Below, piece by piece: positions 54,543-62,436 of a stretch of 64,000 nt of DNA (its first letter is position 1; each line of letters opens with the position of its first letter). This DNA is from Campylobacter concisus (GTDB lineage: Bacteria; Campylobacterota; Campylobacteria; Campylobacterales; Campylobacteraceae), in assembly GCF_902460845.1 (NCBI RefSeq), contig NZ_CABPVS010000005.1:65152-129151 (forward strand), given 5' to 3'. The position numbers and the translations under genes were made by a program. The notes below the pieces were generated by a model. The model had not been told where the DNA came from. It saw nothing but the letters and a program-made list of their open reading frames with translations, and did no database searches.

Positions 54543-56081
54543 CTAAACGCCTAAAAATTTAGCAAGGGCAAAATAAAATATAGCTGATGAGATAGCAGCT
54601 GCTGGAAGCGTGATGAGCCAAGCAAGAATGATTGGTCTTACCATTTTCCAGTTTGCATTTTTATTTACGATGCCGATGCCTAAAACTGCGCCTATTAGGA
54701 TATGAGTCGAGCTAACTGGTATGCCAAGCTTTGTGGCTAGAAGTATGACGATACTTGAGGCAAGCTCAGCGCTGAAGCCGGTCGTAGGTAAAATTTCAGC
54801 TAGTTTTGAGCCGATAGTAGTGATCACCTCTTTGCCTAAAAACCAAAGTCCAACGACAAGCGAGATACCAAAGGTTACCATTGCGATACTAGGTATGGGC
54901 GAGCTTTCGTTTATAGAGCCAGTTTTTAGCACATCAAGTACGGCTGCAAATGGTCCAACTGCGTTTGCGATATCGTTTGCACCATGTGAAAATGCAAAAG
55001 ATGAAGCGGTAAAAATTTGAAACCATGAGAAAATTCTATTGATGCTCTTTTCGCTATCGTTTTTGCTCATGACGTTTATGATAGCAAGGCTTGCAAGATA
55101 CGCTAGAGCCCCAATCACAAAGATGATCCAGACGGTTTGTATGATACTAAAGGCTAAATTTATATGCTCTAGCCCTTTAAAAAGCATCATCGATGAGATG
55201 ACCATTGCTGCAAATCCAGCGATGATCGGGATGTGCTTTTTCATCGCTTTAAAAGTATCTATCTCTTTTTCACTATCTTTCATGATGCGAATTTTTGAGC
55301 GATACTCGCTGTATTCAGTGGTTTCGATCTCGTCCTCATCTATGACTGCAATCTTTGAAAGAGTAGCTATTTGCTCCTCAGCCGGCTTTGTTTTTAGTGC
55401 TTTTACAAAGCTTTCTTTATAAGCTTTTCGTTCAGCTTTTAGAGCTTTTAGATTCATTTTAAGTTCATGTGTTGGCTCAATAATCTTGCTTTTTACGTAG
55501 CCAAATATTATGTAAGACATCACGCCGCCAAGCAGTGGCGAGATGACCCAGCTAACGGCTATTCTACCGATCTCGCTCCATGAGACCATGCTAAATGGTT
55601 CTGGATCTTTTATCATAAATCCCATAGCAAGTCCTGCGCCAACGATGCCGCCAACGATCGAGTGAGTGGTCGAGACTGGCAGACCTTTTTTAGATGCATA
55701 AAATAGCCAAAGCCCAGAGCTAAGAAGGGCTGAAATCATGATGATGACAAATTTCATCGGATTTAGATCGCTTGGGAATTTTACGATCTCGTTTCTAATC
55801 GTATTTGTAACCTCAGATCCTGCAAATATCGCACCACTAAGCTCAAAAATGGCTGCGATGATGAGAGCTTGCTTAAGCGTAAGAGTCTTAGCGCCAACAC
55901 TTGTGCCAAAGCTGTTTGCAACGTCATTTCCACCGATATTAAAGGCCATAAAAAGACCAAACATACCGGCGATCAAGAATAGAAAGTAGTTATTTGTCGG
56001 GATATACTGATAGCCCCAAACGAAAAATCCAACGCTACAAATTGCAAAAATAACAAATGCCAATAAGTTATCTCGAAGCAA
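54543..56081 (-). CDS. pit: Inorganic phosphate transporter (Pit family)
   Basis: Low-affinity phosphate symporter in the inner membrane. The 512 residues have about 10-12 membrane helices with two PiT half-domains, each carrying the family motif: GGNDVANSFGTSVGAKTLT (about 50-68) and SHGANDIANAVGPFAAV (about 373-389), plus GLPVSTTHSIVGGIVGAG and GIPVSSTHILIGAVLGIG. A charged cytoplasmic loop (about 200-290) separates them. Start is TTG at 56081 with AAGGGGG about 7 bases upstream. Often partnered by a PhoU-like gene, absent here. Confidence 0.94.
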   Translation of the reverse strand: MLRDNLLAFVIFAICSVGFFVWGYQYIPTNNYFLFLIAGMFGLFMAFNIGGNDVANSFGTSVGAKTLTLKQALIIAAIFELSGAIFAGSEVTNTIRNEIVKFPSDLNPMKFVIIMISALLSSGLWLFYASKKGLPVSTTHSIVGGIVGAGLAMGFMIKDPEPFSMVSWSEIGRIAVSWVISPLLGGVMSYIIFGYVKSKIIEPTHELKMNLKALKAERKAYKESFVKALKTKPAEEQIATLSKIAVIDEDEIETTEYSEYRSKIRIMKDSEKEIDTFKAMKKHIPIIAGFAAMVISSMMLFKGLEHINLAFSIIQTVWIIFVIGALAYLASLAIINVMSKNDSEKSINRIFSWFQIFTASSFAFSHGANDIANAVGPFAAVLDVLKTGSINESSPIPSIAMVTFGISLVVGLWFLGKEVITTIGSKLAEILPTTGFSAELASSIVILLATKLGIPVSSTHILIGAVLGIGIVNKNANWKMVRPIILAWLITLPAAAISSAIFYFALAKFLGV

Positions 56082-56210
56082 TCAAGCCCCCTTATAAGGT
56101 TTTTGATAGGGATTATATCTTGAAAAATATTAAAGTTTTTAGAATTTTTCAACTTTAAATGATACTAAATTATCATATGTTAGAATCTGCAAAAATTTTA
56201 AGGATAAATT

Positions 56211-57113
56211 TTGGTTATAGCGATCGATCTTGGCTCAAACACATTTCGCGTAGCGCTTGTCAAAAAAGAGCAAAATGACTTTAGTAATGAGCAAATTTAT
56301 GAAAATATAGTAGGAGCTGCTAGAGGGCTAAATGAAAGTGGCAAGATAGCAGATGAGTCCAAAAATAGGCTCTTTGAAGTGATAACAGAGGCTAAAAATA
56401 AATTTGATTTTGATAAATTTAAATGCGCAGCAGTCGCGACTGAGGCTTTTAGGGTAGCGTCAAATAGCGAGGAAATTTTTAGCGAGATAAGAGAGAAATT
56501 TGGCATAAAATTTCATATCATCAGTGGCAAAGCAGAAGCAAAGCTTACATTTTTGGGTGTTCAAAATGCTTTTAAAAAGCTTGGAATCAATGAAAAATTT
56601 AGCATCATTGACATCGGTGGAGCAAGCTCAGAGATCGGTGAAGATGGAAATTTTATGAGTTTTAAATTTGGCATTATTACATTTTTTGAAAAATTTAAAA
56701 CACTTGATCTGATGCAAAAAAATGCAAAATTTTATACAAAAGATGCAAGAGAATTTTTAAATAGCTTAAAAAATAGATTTATCGTGCTGACTTCTGGCGT
56801 ACCAACTACTATCGCAGCGCTACGATTTGGACTTAACTACGAGAACTATGATCCAAAAAAAGTAAGTGGATATGAGCTTAAAAATGACGATCTTGCTTGG
56901 TTTATGGATGAGCTTTTAAAGATGGATGATAAGAGCGCTGACACAGCGGTTGGAAGAAATAGAAAATATCCGCTCATCGCTGGAACCTTGCTTTTAGAGG
57001 AGCTTTTAATCGGGCAAGAAGCAAAATTTTTAGTTATCGATGATGGGCTTAGAGAGGGTGTAGGTGTGGCCTATCTGCAAGGAAAATTTCAAGAAATTAT
57101 CACAAATTTTTAG
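56211..57113 (+). CDS. ppx: Ppx/GppA phosphatase family protein
   Basis: Exopolyphosphatase or guanosine pentaphosphate phosphohydrolase of the ASKHA fold; polyphosphate and (p)ppGpp substrates cannot be told apart from sequence. The 300 residues start VIAIDLGSNTFRVALVKKE and include AVATEAFRVASN, ISGKAEAKLTFLGV, IDIGGASSEIGEDG and VLTSGVPTTIAALR. Short single-domain form without the C-terminal HD domain. Start is TTG at 56211 with AAGGA 7 bases upstream, as no in-frame ATG lies before the first motif. Confidence 0.88.
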   Translation: MVIAIDLGSNTFRVALVKKEQNDFSNEQIYENIVGAARGLNESGKIADESKNRLFEVITEAKNKFDFDKFKCAAVATEAFRVASNSEEIFSEIREKFGIKFHIISGKAEAKLTFLGVQNAFKKLGINEKFSIIDIGGASSEIGEDGNFMSFKFGIITFFEKFKTLDLMQKNAKFYTKDAREFLNSLKNRFIVLTSGVPTTIAALRFGLNYENYDPKKVSGYELKNDDLAWFMDELLKMDDKSADTAVGRNRKYPLIAGTLLLEELLIGQEAKFLVIDDGLREGVGVAYLQGKFQEIITNF

Positions 57114-57143
57114 CTAATATTTCAAAAATTTAAAGGAGAGGAA

Positions 57144-57575
57144 ATGAGTATAAGAGAGCAAATTTTAGCTGATATAAAAGAGGCTATGAAGGCAAAAGAT
57201 GAGTTTAAAAGAGATACTTTAAGAACGCTAAATGCAGCACTTAAGCAGGTCGAAGTCGATCAAAGGATCGAAATGACTGATGAAGTGGTACTTCCGCTAC
57301 TTCAAAAGGAGATCAAAAAGAGGGCTGACTCGGTTGAGCTTTATATAAAAGGTGCTAGAGAGGATTTGGCTAAAAAAGAGCAGGGCGAGATTGAGCTTAT
57401 TAAGGCATATTTGCCAGCACAACTAAGCGATGAAGAGCTTAAAGAAAAAATAAAAAAGATTATTGAAGGAGTTGGTAGAAATTTAGGCGCTGTAATGAAA
57501 ATGGCAAAAGATGAGATCGGAGCAAGTGCTGAAGCAAAACGCATAAGTATGATCGCAAAAGAGCTTTTGGCTTAA
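57144..57575 (+). CDS. yqeY: GatB/YqeY domain protein
   Basis: Small cytoplasmic protein of the YqeY family, related to the C-terminal tRNA-binding part of GatB; its role is not established. The 143 residues start MSIREQILADIKEAMKAKDE and contain RDTLRTLNAALKQVEVDQR, EIELIKAYLPAQLSDEEL and NLGAVMKMAKDEI. Full length. Ribosome binding site AAAGGAGAGG. 30 bases after ppx, so probably co-transcribed. Confidence 0.92.
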   Translation: MSIREQILADIKEAMKAKDEFKRDTLRTLNAALKQVEVDQRIEMTDEVVLPLLQKEIKKRADSVELYIKGAREDLAKKEQGEIELIKAYLPAQLSDEELKEKIKKIIEGVGRNLGAVMKMAKDEIGASAEAKRISMIAKELLA

Positions 57576-57912
57576 AATCCATAATCTTATAAAACGAAAA
57601 CTTACTTTTAAATGTGTGTAAGTTTTCGAAAAATCAAATATGACTTTCATTTTAAAAAGATAATTTTAAAAGCATAATACTTATATGAATATGTTAAAAG
57701 GTAAAATACAAGCTTTTTTATATATTTGTATTGAAAACTATAATTTTCAAGCGGACATTTAGTGTGTATTTTTTAGTATAAGGATTGGTGAGTCTAAAAT
57801 TTCTAGCATATCTTCTCATAAATGATAGAAATTCCACAACTCTTTTTTGTTTGTTTTAGTCTTATCTGTGCTACTCTCGTTAGTCTCATAGCTCTAAACA
57901 AAGCTTATAAAT
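57576..57912. other. 337-base spacer between converging yqeY and efflux genes
   Basis: Apart from the hairpin at 57595-57628 I see only AT-rich sequence without an open frame above 30 codons, no tRNA-like cloverleaf and no repeat shared with the rest of the window. Confidence 0.6.
57595..57628. terminator. Hairpin after yqeY
   Basis: Perfect 11-bp stem CGAAAACTTAC (57595-57605) and GTAAGTTTTCG (57618-57628), 12-base loop, 19 bases after the yqeY stop. On the minus strand a TTTT follows the stem; on the plus strand none does, so direction is unsure. Confidence 0.6.
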
Positions 57913-59259
57913 TTACCTATTAAATTTACCAGCCATGGCTTTGTAGATATTTAGCTCGTCTTGTAAAAGCGTATATTTTGCCTTTAGTAGCCCTATTTTG
58001 GCTTCTAACTCGCTATTTTTTGCTTCTAAAAACTGCTTTAGCTCGACCTTGCCATAAGAGTATTTTAGCTCGTAAATTTTTGAAATTTCCTCATAGTTTT
58101 TTATCTGCTCTTGGTAGTTAGTAAGTAGCGCCTCGTCGTTTAGATAGCCTTTGTAAAATACATCTATCTCGTTTAGCGCGCTATTTAGAGTGCTTATGTA
58201 GTTTAGTTTTGCAAGCTTAAAATTTGCCTCGCTAACCTTTAAATTTGACTTTAGTTTGTGGTAGTTTAAAAATGGTAAATTTAAAGCAATGTTGCCATTT
58301 AGAAATTTAAGATTAAACGCTTCGTCTTTTTTGTCGGTACTACTTTTGAGGCTCGCTCCTAGCGTGATGCTTGGATAAAACTCTTTTTGACTAGCTTTAT
58401 AGTTTAGGATACCCTCTTCTATGCGGTAAATGGCCGCTCTTAGGTCTGGTCTGTTTGCTATGGCACTTGTTGGCACTTCTAGATCAACGCCTACTTTTTT
58501 TACGGGACTTAGCGTGAGGCCCTCAAATTTAAGCTCAAAATCTGGCCTTTCATTTAGCAAAATTCTAAGTGTTTTTTTAGCAGCCACAAGCTCTTTTTTA
58601 GCACTTTCTATCTTGTTTTGAGCGTTTAAAAGCTGTGAATTTATCTGTTTTAGGCTTAGCATCTCCTCTTTGCCAAGCTCAAATTTAAGCCCAACTATCT
58701 CGTTTAGCTTATTATAAATTTCTAAAATTTGCTCATAAGTTTTAATGCTCTCATTTAGATATAAGATCTGAAAATAGGCATCTGTTACGGAGTTTATCAC
58801 ACTTAGTTTGCTAGCTTCCAGATCAAATTTAGTTGCTTTTGTCTCAAACATCGCTGCATCTTTGCTGTTTGCTAGCTTTTGCCAAAGATCAAGCTCATAG
58901 CTAAACCCTATGCTTGAGCCAAAATTTCTGCTAGAAGCACCGCCCTCTTTTATATTTTTGTTGCTTGATGTTTCAATGCCAGCGTTAAAGCTTGGGATGA
59001 GATTTGCCTCCAAAATTCCAGCTTGAGCGAGCGCTTTATTTACATTTATCGCTGCTTTTGCAAGGTCGGTATTGTTTTTAAGCGCAAGCTCTACAAGCTC
59101 ATCAAGGTAGCTTTGATGATACTCTTTCCACCAAGAAGTGTTTAAATTTAGCTCCTGGCTGGCGTTATCTTCAAGTAAAATTTGTTTGTAGTTTTCGTCT
59201 ATATTTTTAACAGCGCAGCCGCTTAAAACAAGTACTAAAGCTAAGCTTAGAAATTTCAT
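57913..59259 (-). CDS. TolC-like outer-membrane efflux lipoprotein
   Basis: Outer-membrane channel of a tripartite efflux pump, NodT/CmeC type. From the ATG at 59259, preceded by AAGGGAG, it has 448 residues; a longer frame from 59280 overlaps macB and would spoil the lipoprotein signal. MKFLSLALVLVLSGC gives lipidation at Cys15. Two OEP repeats follow (about 55-240 and 260-440), rich in coiled-coil heptads, with NTSWWKEY, VINSVTDAYFQILYLNES and KASQKEFYPSITLGASLKSS. Third gene of macA-macB-tolC. Confidence 0.92.
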   Translation of the reverse strand: MKFLSLALVLVLSGCAVKNIDENYKQILLEDNASQELNLNTSWWKEYHQSYLDELVELALKNNTDLAKAAINVNKALAQAGILEANLIPSFNAGIETSSNKNIKEGGASSRNFGSSIGFSYELDLWQKLANSKDAAMFETKATKFDLEASKLSVINSVTDAYFQILYLNESIKTYEQILEIYNKLNEIVGLKFELGKEEMLSLKQINSQLLNAQNKIESAKKELVAAKKTLRILLNERPDFELKFEGLTLSPVKKVGVDLEVPTSAIANRPDLRAAIYRIEEGILNYKASQKEFYPSITLGASLKSSTDKKDEAFNLKFLNGNIALNLPFLNYHKLKSNLKVSEANFKLAKLNYISTLNSALNEIDVFYKGYLNDEALLTNYQEQIKNYEEISKIYELKYSYGKVELKQFLEAKNSELEAKIGLLKAKYTLLQDELNIYKAMAGKFNR

Positions 59260-59260
59260 A

Positions 59261-61189
59261 TTACTCCCTTGAAAGCGCATCTATTGGATTTAGTTTTGAG
59301 GCATTTTTAGCTGGCATGTAGCCAAAGATGATGCCAATAGCCATCGATGTGACAAGTGCAAGCACGATCGAGCCATTTGAAAAGATCATGCTAAAACCAT
59401 CTAAAAAGTTATTAAATATGTAGCCAATAGCGTAAGAAAATGCTATACCAATAGTTCCGCCAATTAAGCAAAGTAGCACCGCCTCTATCAAAAACTGCTG
59501 CAAGATGTTGCTCTGCCTAGCTCCGATCGCCATTTTGATGCCTATCTCTTTGGTGCGTTCGGTGACTGAGACTAGCATGATGTTCATCACGCCTATACCA
59601 CCAACTACTAGTGAAACTACGGCGATACTTGATATTAGAAGGCGCATGGTTGAGATCGTCTCTTCGATAGTCTGCTTGATACTATCAGAATTTCTTGTAA
59701 AGAAGTCTTTTTTGCCGTGTTTTATCGTTAAAAGATCAGTTAGGCTCTTTTCTGCAATTTGAGCATTTACGCTTTCATTTACTTTTACGGTTATTGAGCT
59801 AATAAATTTATCGCCCGTTATCTTGTTTATCACAGTCGTATATGGAGCATAAATTTTAAGCGAGCTAGCATCGCCGACTTTAAATTCATCTTTTTGTAAA
59901 ACGCCTATAATGCGAAGTGGCTTTTTGTTAAAAAGTATGATCTTACCGATAGGGTCTTCGTTTTTAAATATACTATTTTTAGTGTTTTGGTCTATTAGTG
60001 TGACAGAATCTGAGTTTAAAACCTCGTCCTCATCGTAAATTCTTCCTTTTTCTAGCTTTAGTCCATTTACGTCAAAGCTACCTACTCCACCACCTTTTAG
60101 TGTCGCTGTTAAGGAGATATTTTCATATGTTAGTACGCCTGAAGTGCTTGTGTTTGGAGTGACTGAGTCAAGAAATGACTGCTTTGAGAGCATATTTGCA
60201 TCACTTATAGAGAGTGTTTTTACCCTGCCCGAGAGCATATCGCCAAAGCCTTTTCCTGGCATTATGTCGATCGTATTTGTACCGATCTTTCTGATGCCAG
60301 CTAAAATTTGCTCCTGTGAGCCTTTGCCAAGAGCTACGACGCTAATGACCGCCGTTATGCCAATAATAATACCAAGCATAGTAAGAAGCGATCTTAGTTT
60401 ATGAGCTAGCATCGCATTTACCGACATTTTAAAGCTTTCAATTAGCTGATCTTTATAATAGGTAAATTTACTTTTTTCTGGCTGAGTTTGCTTTTTGGCC
60501 TCGTAAATTTTACTATTTTTTATATTATCACTTACGATGTTGCCATCTTTTATCTCGATCACACGACTCGCGTATTCGGCGATCTTTGGGTCGTGCGTGA
60601 CGATGATGATGGTGTGACCTTTTTTGTAAAGATCCACTAAAATTTCCATCACTCTTAGACCACTTTTGCTATCAAGCGCGCCTGTTGGTTCATCAGCCAA
60701 GATTATCTCGCCGCCATTCATCAGCGCCCTTGCTATGGAGACCCTTTGTTGTTGTCCGCCTGAGAGTTTATTTGGTAAATTTTTAGCCTTTTCACTAAGG
60801 CCAAGAGAGTCTAAAATCTCCATCCCTCTTTTTTCTCGGTCGCTTTTGTTTGCCCCTGCATAAATGCTAGGAAGTGCGACGTTTTCAAGGGCGTTCATTG
60901 TGCTAAGAAGGTTATATCTTTGAAAGATAAAGCCAAATTTATCTCGTCTAAGCTTAGCAAGTGCGTCACTATCAAATTTTGATATATCTTTGCCATCTAG
61001 CAGGTACTGCCCGCCACTTGGGCTATCTAAGCAGCCAAGGATGTTCATCAGAGTTGATTTACCAGAGCCAGACTGACCGATAATGGCTATAAATTCACCC
61101 TTTCTTATCTCTAAATTTATACCATGCAAGATCTCTATCTCATTATCGCCAAGCTTAAAGCTTTTTGTGATATTTTTTAGACTTATCAC
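59261..61189 (-). CDS. macB: Macrolide/lipoprotein export ABC transporter MacB
   Basis: ATPase-permease of the MacA-MacB-TolC mechanotransmission pump (macrolides, toxins or siderophores in other species). The 642 residues have an N-terminal ABC domain with GQSGSGKSTLMNILGCLD (Walker A, about 38-55), LSGGQQQRVSIARAL and ILADEPTGALDS, then helix 1 (about 268-290), a large periplasmic MacB_PCD domain (about 295-510) and three C-terminal helices typical of FtsX/MacB. It directly follows macA with no gap. Confidence 0.95.
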   Translation of the reverse strand: MISLKNITKSFKLGDNEIEILHGINLEIRKGEFIAIIGQSGSGKSTLMNILGCLDSPSGGQYLLDGKDISKFDSDALAKLRRDKFGFIFQRYNLLSTMNALENVALPSIYAGANKSDREKRGMEILDSLGLSEKAKNLPNKLSGGQQQRVSIARALMNGGEIILADEPTGALDSKSGLRVMEILVDLYKKGHTIIIVTHDPKIAEYASRVIEIKDGNIVSDNIKNSKIYEAKKQTQPEKSKFTYYKDQLIESFKMSVNAMLAHKLRSLLTMLGIIIGITAVISVVALGKGSQEQILAGIRKIGTNTIDIMPGKGFGDMLSGRVKTLSISDANMLSKQSFLDSVTPNTSTSGVLTYENISLTATLKGGGVGSFDVNGLKLEKGRIYDEDEVLNSDSVTLIDQNTKNSIFKNEDPIGKIILFNKKPLRIIGVLQKDEFKVGDASSLKIYAPYTTVINKITGDKFISSITVKVNESVNAQIAEKSLTDLLTIKHGKKDFFTRNSDSIKQTIEETISTMRLLISSIAVVSLVVGGIGVMNIMLVSVTERTKEIGIKMAIGARQSNILQQFLIEAVLLCLIGGTIGIAFSYAIGYIFNNFLDGFSMIFSNGSIVLALVTSMAIGIIFGYMPAKNASKLNPIDALSRE

Positions 61190-62383
61190 TTAAAACTTCT
61201 TATTTTCTTTTTCGATCATCTTGGCTATCTCGCTCGCTGAGCCTTGTGATGTGATGATCTCGTCGCCCTCGTTCACACCGCTAATGATCTGCGTATCGAG
61301 GTTGTCTTTTATGCCAGTTTTGACCGCTGTTTTTACCGCTTTGCCATCTTTTAGAACATAGACAAAAGTGCCGTTTTCATCTTTTTTAATACCAATACTT
61401 GGTACGATGATAGCGTCCTTTACGTTTGCTATTAAAAGCTCATTTTGTGTTGTCATGCCTATTCTTAAAATTTTATCCTTATTTTCAACTATACTTTGCG
61501 CGTAATAATAAACAGCTGAGTTGCTTGAAGTGCTTGAGCTTGTGGATTTGCTACTACTGCTAGAACCATAGCTACCATCGCTTAATGTCGTTAAGCCAGG
61601 GTCGATTGAGCTAACCGTCGTTTGAAATTTTTTCGTTGGCTCAGAGAGTATCGAGTATTCAACTGGTGTGCCAACCTTTATCTTTGTGATGTCGCCCTCA
61701 GCTATTTGCATCTTCATCTTAACATAGCTAAGATCTGCGATCTTTACGATAGTTGGCGTAGTTTGATTAGCATTTACAGTCTGTCCCTCTTCGACCTGTA
61801 CGCTTACTATTATGCCATCTCTTGGAGCGGTGATCTTTGTGTAGCCTAAATTTATCTTAGCAGTACTTAGCTCGATATTTGTCTGCTTTATCTGAGCCTC
61901 GAGCTCCTTTATCTTGGCACTATTTGCACTATAAGTATTTTTTGCACTTTCAAATTCTTGTTTTGAAGTGGCATTTTTAGCAAAAAGTGCATTTTCTCTA
62001 TCAAACTGCGTTTTAGCGATATTTAGAGCCACTTTTGCGCTTTCAAGTTGAGCTTTGTAGATAGCAAGCTGAGCCTCTTTATTATCTATGCTATTTTGCT
62101 GGGTTGAGCTATCGATACTTGCGATCATATCGCCCTTTTTTACCTGATCTCCAAGCTTAACATAGAGTTTTTTTATCTGGCCGCTCACCTGAGCACCCAC
62201 ATCAACTAGCTCGGTAGCAAAAATTTCTCCAGTCGCATCGACTTTTTTGCTAAATGAACCTTTCTTTGCCTTTTTGGTGATAAATTCCACCTTTTCATCT
62301 TTTATCTTGAAAAAATTATCATAGATAAAATATCCACCGACACCTAAAATAAGCAGGATTATTAAGATTTTAGTTTTTTTCAT
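61190..62383 (-). CDS. macA: MacA-type periplasmic adaptor
   Basis: Membrane-fusion protein linking MacB to the outer-membrane channel. The 397 residues have an N-terminal membrane anchor (about 5-22, ILIILLILGVGGYFIYDNFF), a barrel-sandwich/lipoyl domain (DVGAQVSGQIKKLYVKLGD), a long alpha-hairpin (about 105-180) and a beta-barrel plus proximal domain. An odd serine-rich run (SSSSSKSTSSSTSSNS, about 267-282) interrupts the beta-barrel region at a place where MacA proteins vary. First gene of the trio. Confidence 0.93.
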   Translation of the reverse strand: MKKTKILIILLILGVGGYFIYDNFFKIKDEKVEFITKKAKKGSFSKKVDATGEIFATELVDVGAQVSGQIKKLYVKLGDQVKKGDMIASIDSSTQQNSIDNKEAQLAIYKAQLESAKVALNIAKTQFDRENALFAKNATSKQEFESAKNTYSANSAKIKELEAQIKQTNIELSTAKINLGYTKITAPRDGIIVSVQVEEGQTVNANQTTPTIVKIADLSYVKMKMQIAEGDITKIKVGTPVEYSILSEPTKKFQTTVSSIDPGLTTLSDGSYGSSSSSKSTSSSTSSNSAVYYYAQSIVENKDKILRIGMTTQNELLIANVKDAIIVPSIGIKKDENGTFVYVLKDGKAVKTAVKTGIKDNLDTQIISGVNEGDEIITSQGSASEIAKMIEKENKKF

Positions 62384-62436
62384 CGCATCTCTTTGTAAAA
62401 AATTGGTAAATTCTACTTCACAAGAGTAAATACTCT

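Noticed and set aside
57680..57765. Short open frame of about 26 codons in the spacer before the efflux genes
   Set aside because: No ribosome binding site, no codon bias like neighbours, and composition equal to spacer DNA.
57913..62383. MacA-MacB-TolC trio as the exporter of the large adhesin
   Set aside because: MacB is a mechanotransmission ABC protein for small molecules and periplasmic substrates, not an HlyB/LapB type I exporter; it is also 15 kb away in another orientation.
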